Positions 59,926-64,000 of a stretch of DNA of 64,000 nt are shown piece by piece; position 1 is the stretch's first letter, and each line of letters begins with the position of its first letter. Location: NCBI GenBank assembly GCA_036365515.1, contig CM070873.1, forward strand, positions 48,170,011-48,234,010. Direction: 5' to 3'. Origin of the DNA: Torymus aiolomorphi (Eukaryota; Arthropoda; Insecta; Hymenoptera; Torymidae). Both the position numbers and the translations under genes were made by a program. The notes under the pieces are model-generated. The model made no database searches, was not told the origin of the DNA, and was given only the letters and a program-made list of their open reading frames with translations.

Positions 59926-62900
59926 ACATTACATTATATAGTATAGGTATTTATAATGCATTTCACATGAAGTCAGCAGCTCAAAATTTTAAAAAATTTG
60001 TTTTTTATTTTAAGAATATAGTTATATTTATATTATGAATTATGATCCATTTGATAAAGCAGAATATTTTGCATGCGACAAAAGCTTTATTGAGTCCTTA
60101 TTTAAGAGCTTTTCCAATAAGCCTCGAAGCATTGTTAGAAAACCCTGTTGAAAAGCATTCTATATTTTTTAAATATCAATAGAAACCAATAATTTGTATT
60201 TCTGACCACCAGACGGATTTGAGATCTTAATGTTATTCATATATCTAATGGCATGGATCTTGTCACTAAGTTTTCTCAAAGCAGGAAAAATACATTAAAC
60301 ATCTATTTCCAACAATATTTTCAACAGGCCTGTAAGTAAAAATATTCATCTTTACTTTCCTAAATTTTCAATGGGAGCCGGTTACACTGTTAATAAATTC
60401 TATATGTATTTTCATATCTACTGGAAAGAAAATTTCATAAGTTATCCAGTATTATGTGTCCCAAATGATAAAGTATATTATTATAAAAAGTTTAAATCAA
60501 AGTGGTTGAAAGACAATTTAACAATTGTATATTCCGATGCCCAGACACGAACTTCTTACTCAATAATAGTCCAATATAATATGGTGTTCTTATTAAGCCC
60601 TCGCTTCATGAAATTTCATAAACTATTCAGTGAATAAGTCACAAATAAATAATTGAATTATGGATCTTAATGATTTATAAGATTGTAAATTACATAATTT
60701 ATGAAATTACATGAAGCGCAGACTTAATAAGAAAACCATATTTTATTTGAAAATAATTGAGTAAGAAGTTCTTGTCTGGGCATCGGAATACACAATTGCT
60801 AAATTGTCTTTCAACTACTTTGATTTAAACTTTTTTATAGTAATATACTTTTTCATTTGGCACACATAACACTCGATAACTTATGAAATTTTCTTTCGAG
60901 TAGATATGAAAAATACATATAGAGTTTAATAACAGTGTAACCGGCTCCCATTGAAAATTTAGGAAAATAAAGATGAATATTTTTACTTACAAGCCTGGTG
61001 AAAATATTGTTGAAAATAGATGTTGAATGTATTTTTTCTGCTTTGAGAAACTTATTGACAAGATCTATAACATTAGATATATGAATAACATTAAAATCTC
61101 AAATCCATCTGGTTGTCAGAAATACAAATGATTGGTTTCTATTGGTATTTAAAAAATATACAATTCTTTACAAAAGAGGGTTGTTCGCCAATATTGTTTT
61201 AGTAGGGCTCATTTTTAAGGATTTTTAATAAAGAATCTGAAAAAATTTTGTGAAATAATAATTATCAGTAAACTTACAAAGCATAAACCATTTTAAAAAT
61301 TTGAGCTGTTTCTTTGAAGAGCACCATCATCGCCAAGATGTCGACTTCTCGCGCTGTCGCCGAGTTTAACCGCCCGTCCCAACTATTCATGGTAGCTGCT
61401 AATAATCGAGTACACGTAGGGGCGCTCGGCTCCGGCCTCGTGTGAATTTGATATCACGGGTCGTTGTCGAGTAGCGCGAGCACGAGGCTCGTTAAACGTC
61501 GTTACTTCTTTCTCCACATTAAGCAAAATATCATCAGTGATCTTATATCTTATTGTAATGTTGCAGCTAGGTATGTATCATATCCATTAGTTATATATAC
61601 TAATACCGATATAGCCTTTTTTATATATATTCCAATGATGGTTCTCGGCGAAGTTCAAATCGTATCTGCAGTAGTATGTCCATAAATAATCCAGGTTCAG
61701 GGCAGATTTTTAATTGCATCTCTACATAGATTTGTACATGGATTTTCATATGGATTTTCACATGGATTTTCATACAGATTTGCATATGACGTTTTGGAAC
61801 AGATTTTCAGGTGGATTTCCATATGAGTGTCCATATGGAATCCATGTATATTTCTATATGGAAATCCCGATGGATACTTTCAATAGGGTCTATATAAAGT
61901 TCACATGAATATTGGGTGAAAATCACGTGAAATTCACCTGAGAAAACGATAACAAGAGAAAGAAGCTTTAATTTATCTGTGGTGAAGTTCACGTGAATAT
62001 TGGGTGAAAATCACGTGAATTTCAGGTTAAATTCACCCGAAAATACTACGGAATATAGGTGAAATAAATGTGAAATTCGTGTGGATTCACATGTAAATCA
62101 CGTGAAATTCACCTGAAAAAACGATGTCACAAGAAGGAAGCTTTAATTTATCTCCGGTGAAGTTCACGTGAGCATCGGGTGAAAATCACGTGAAATTCAC
62201 CTGACGTTTTTAGAATTTTGACACGTGAAATACAGGTATAAATCACATAAAATTTGGGTGGTTTTCGCATACATTTTACACGAATTTCACGTAAAATTTA
62301 GGTGGAAATTCAGGTGATAATTCAGGTGGAAATTCAGGTGAAAACCAGGTGAATATTTACAACCGGGTAGGTACTTGGTCTCTTTAGCTACATTTTACAC
62401 ATGATTAAAGTTGATTTTGGTCCTCTTGTATAAGAGATCTACAATATTATTTAGTTCATTGGGTCCAAATATATTTCTTACGCTATACCCACCCAAGGCT
62501 TAAACCTATCATTGAACATCTGAATTGTGAATATCAAAAGAGATGTGCCTATAACAAAATAACAAAATGAATAAATATATTTAAAATATTTTAAAATATA
62601 TCTTACACTATAACAGTGAGTGGTGGACAAAAAACCTCAATTATATTAAATAAAATAATGAATGTACAAACAATTTATTTAAAAACCGATTAAAATTTAT
62701 AAACTAGTAAAGCCATCCACATGTCAATACTCTTTCATATGTGAAGTGATTTTATAACTATATGTGAATTCGCCAAGACCAGTCAGGTCACAAATTTGCA
62801 AGATACTTTGGACTTTGTTCTGTTATATGAGGCTTGGCGCGAAATTTCAGCTTTCTCTCAACGGGGACATCATCGCCAAGACGTCGCCTCCTCGCGCGCC

Positions 62901-63060
62901 CTGTCGCCGTCGCCATCGTGACTGTTCTAGCGGTAGCTACTAATATCGAGTAAACGTGGGCGCGCTCGACGCCGGCCTAGTGTGAATTTGCTATCACGGG
63001 TCGACGTCGAGGGTGCGAGCACGAGACTCGTTAAACGTCGTTTTTCTTTCCCCACATTAA

Positions 63061-63250
63061 GGGGATGTAGAATACCGATCTCTATTATGCGACCTACCAC
63101 ACCGGCCGGACAGAAGTAATTCGTTATAACTCGATTGTTACTACGATTAACGACTTATTCAAATCCGCTTGCCCTCCGTAATGTAATTATCTATCATTCC
63201 GCAAAGTTTTGAGGAAAAATTTCAAGGACAATTTTGCATTCCACACCCCC
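63061..63250. mobile_element. Same TTAA MITE in the right arm, one half deleted
   Basis: TTAA flanks remain (63057-63060 and 63251-63254). One hairpin arm is complete, but about 141 bases of the other are gone, leaving only its last ~15 bases (ATTCCACACCCCC). Confidence 0.85.
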
Positions 63251-64000
63251 TTAAGCAAAATATCATCAGTGCTCTTATATCTTATTGTAATGTTGCAGGT
63301 ATGTTTCATATCTATTATTTATATATACTTATACAGTTATAGCATTTTTTATATATACTTATACAGTTATAACCTCTATTTATAATAAAAATATATTTTA
63401 TCAAAGAAGTATAAGACTTAAGTAATATTAATTTTGTTAGCTAATAACGAACTTCAACATTTCAGTAGTGTTTTAAAAAACAGAACTAAGTCTAAAACTT
63501 ACTTCGAGAAATTATTTGAAATAGTTTTTTTCTGAATTCATGCGGGTAGACCACGCATACAATGAGTTTCAATACCTAGAGGCAGAAACCTATGGAGCGC
63601 CCCACGTAGACTCCGACATCGGCAACCCTGAACACCTACACCGCGCATTGGATGCGGTTCGAGACCTCTAGACCAAAAACTACGGAGCGCACCGTCTAGA
63701 CTCCGTTATCGCCCACCGAAAAGAGAAATTTAATTATGAAATAGAAAAAAAGTTAAATTTCTAGTGAAATTTAATTATGAATGACGAAAAAGGTCAGATG
63801 AGATTTTGGCGTGAGATCTCACGTGAGATTTTTCAGTAGGGTGATACATTTACAGTCATAATGTTTGTCAATTATGCAAGCACGTACACAGTTGTGAAAA
63901 TAAAACTTATTTTTTAATGTTGAATTTCGGCTAACTCGCGCGATTATCGCGGCAGAAAATGGTCGATAAACTGGCACGATCTTCGCGCGACTAATCGCGC

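Larger units (their letters stand above)
52810..64000. repeat. Giant palindrome, axis near 59.53 kb
   Basis: The left arm 52.81-59.53 kb is the reverse complement of 59.53-63.98 kb. Coordinate sums are constant: 54952+61992, 55036+61908 and 55259+61685 all equal 116944, and 59134+59925 equals 119059. The 2115-base change is exactly the length of 57019-59133, which is missing from the right arm between 59925 and 59926. Arms are nearly identical where compared. The right arm reaches the window end, so the true length is unknown. Each arm contains smaller palindromes. Confidence 0.93.

Overview
The window looks like repeat-dense, probably heterochromatic nuclear DNA from an arthropod, most likely an insect. 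It is AT-rich, has no bacterial-style gene packing, and carries spliceosomal signals. It also carries arthropod-typical transposons: BEL/Pao, an errantivirus-like Ty3/Gypsy element with env, a DD41D mariner relative, Tc1, a TTAA-flanked MITE and a Crypton-like tyrosine recombinase element. Species cannot be fixed from the sequence. Only one plausible host exon is seen (1063-1252). No complete host gene, tRNA, rRNA or CRISPR array is evident.

Layout. 1-1.26 kb: intronic-looking DNA and one candidate coding exon. 1.264-3.981 kb: an apparently intact DD41D mariner-like transposon with TA duplications. 4.25-15.23 kb: a ~120-bp satellite split by a 10.1-kb nested insertion flanked by a GTTAC duplication. 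That insertion is a minus-strand BEL/Pao element whose gag holds a second, plus-strand BEL element; the second one ends inside a CT microsatellite. 15.24-20.5 kb: a ~92-bp satellite and ~330-bp degenerate repeats. 21.9-26.4 kb: a decayed errantivirus-like element (integrase, env, two LTRs) whose env holds a 1642-bp element with ends resembling V(D)J recombination signals and a telomere-like minisatellite inside. 27.2-28.7 kb: more of the ~92-bp satellite. 29.73-34.07 kb: a Crypton-like element with a split recombinase gene. 34.3-35.5 kb: an RNA-polymerase-subunit-like fragment beside an inverted repeat carrying SWIM-domain genes. 37.945-38.923 kb: a solo LTR. 39.08-43.62 kb: a foldback transposon nested inside another foldback transposon. 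44.8-46.9 kb: a ~1-kb-armed palindrome. 47.5-49.0 kb: GC-rich hairpins and an inverted copy of the 16-17.6 kb repeat. 49.4-50.6 kb: a dead Tc1 element. 52.8-64.0 kb: one giant palindrome, arms nearly identical where compared, with a clean 2115-bp difference between arms; it runs off the window.

The genes do not form a pathway. They are generations of transposable elements inserted into one another. The recurring theme is inverted repetition at every scale, from 20-bp perfect palindromes to arms of more than 6 kb. The strongest leads are the RSS-like element, the giant palindrome, the nested foldbacks, the palindromic ends of the recombinase element, and the BEL chimera joined at a microsatellite.
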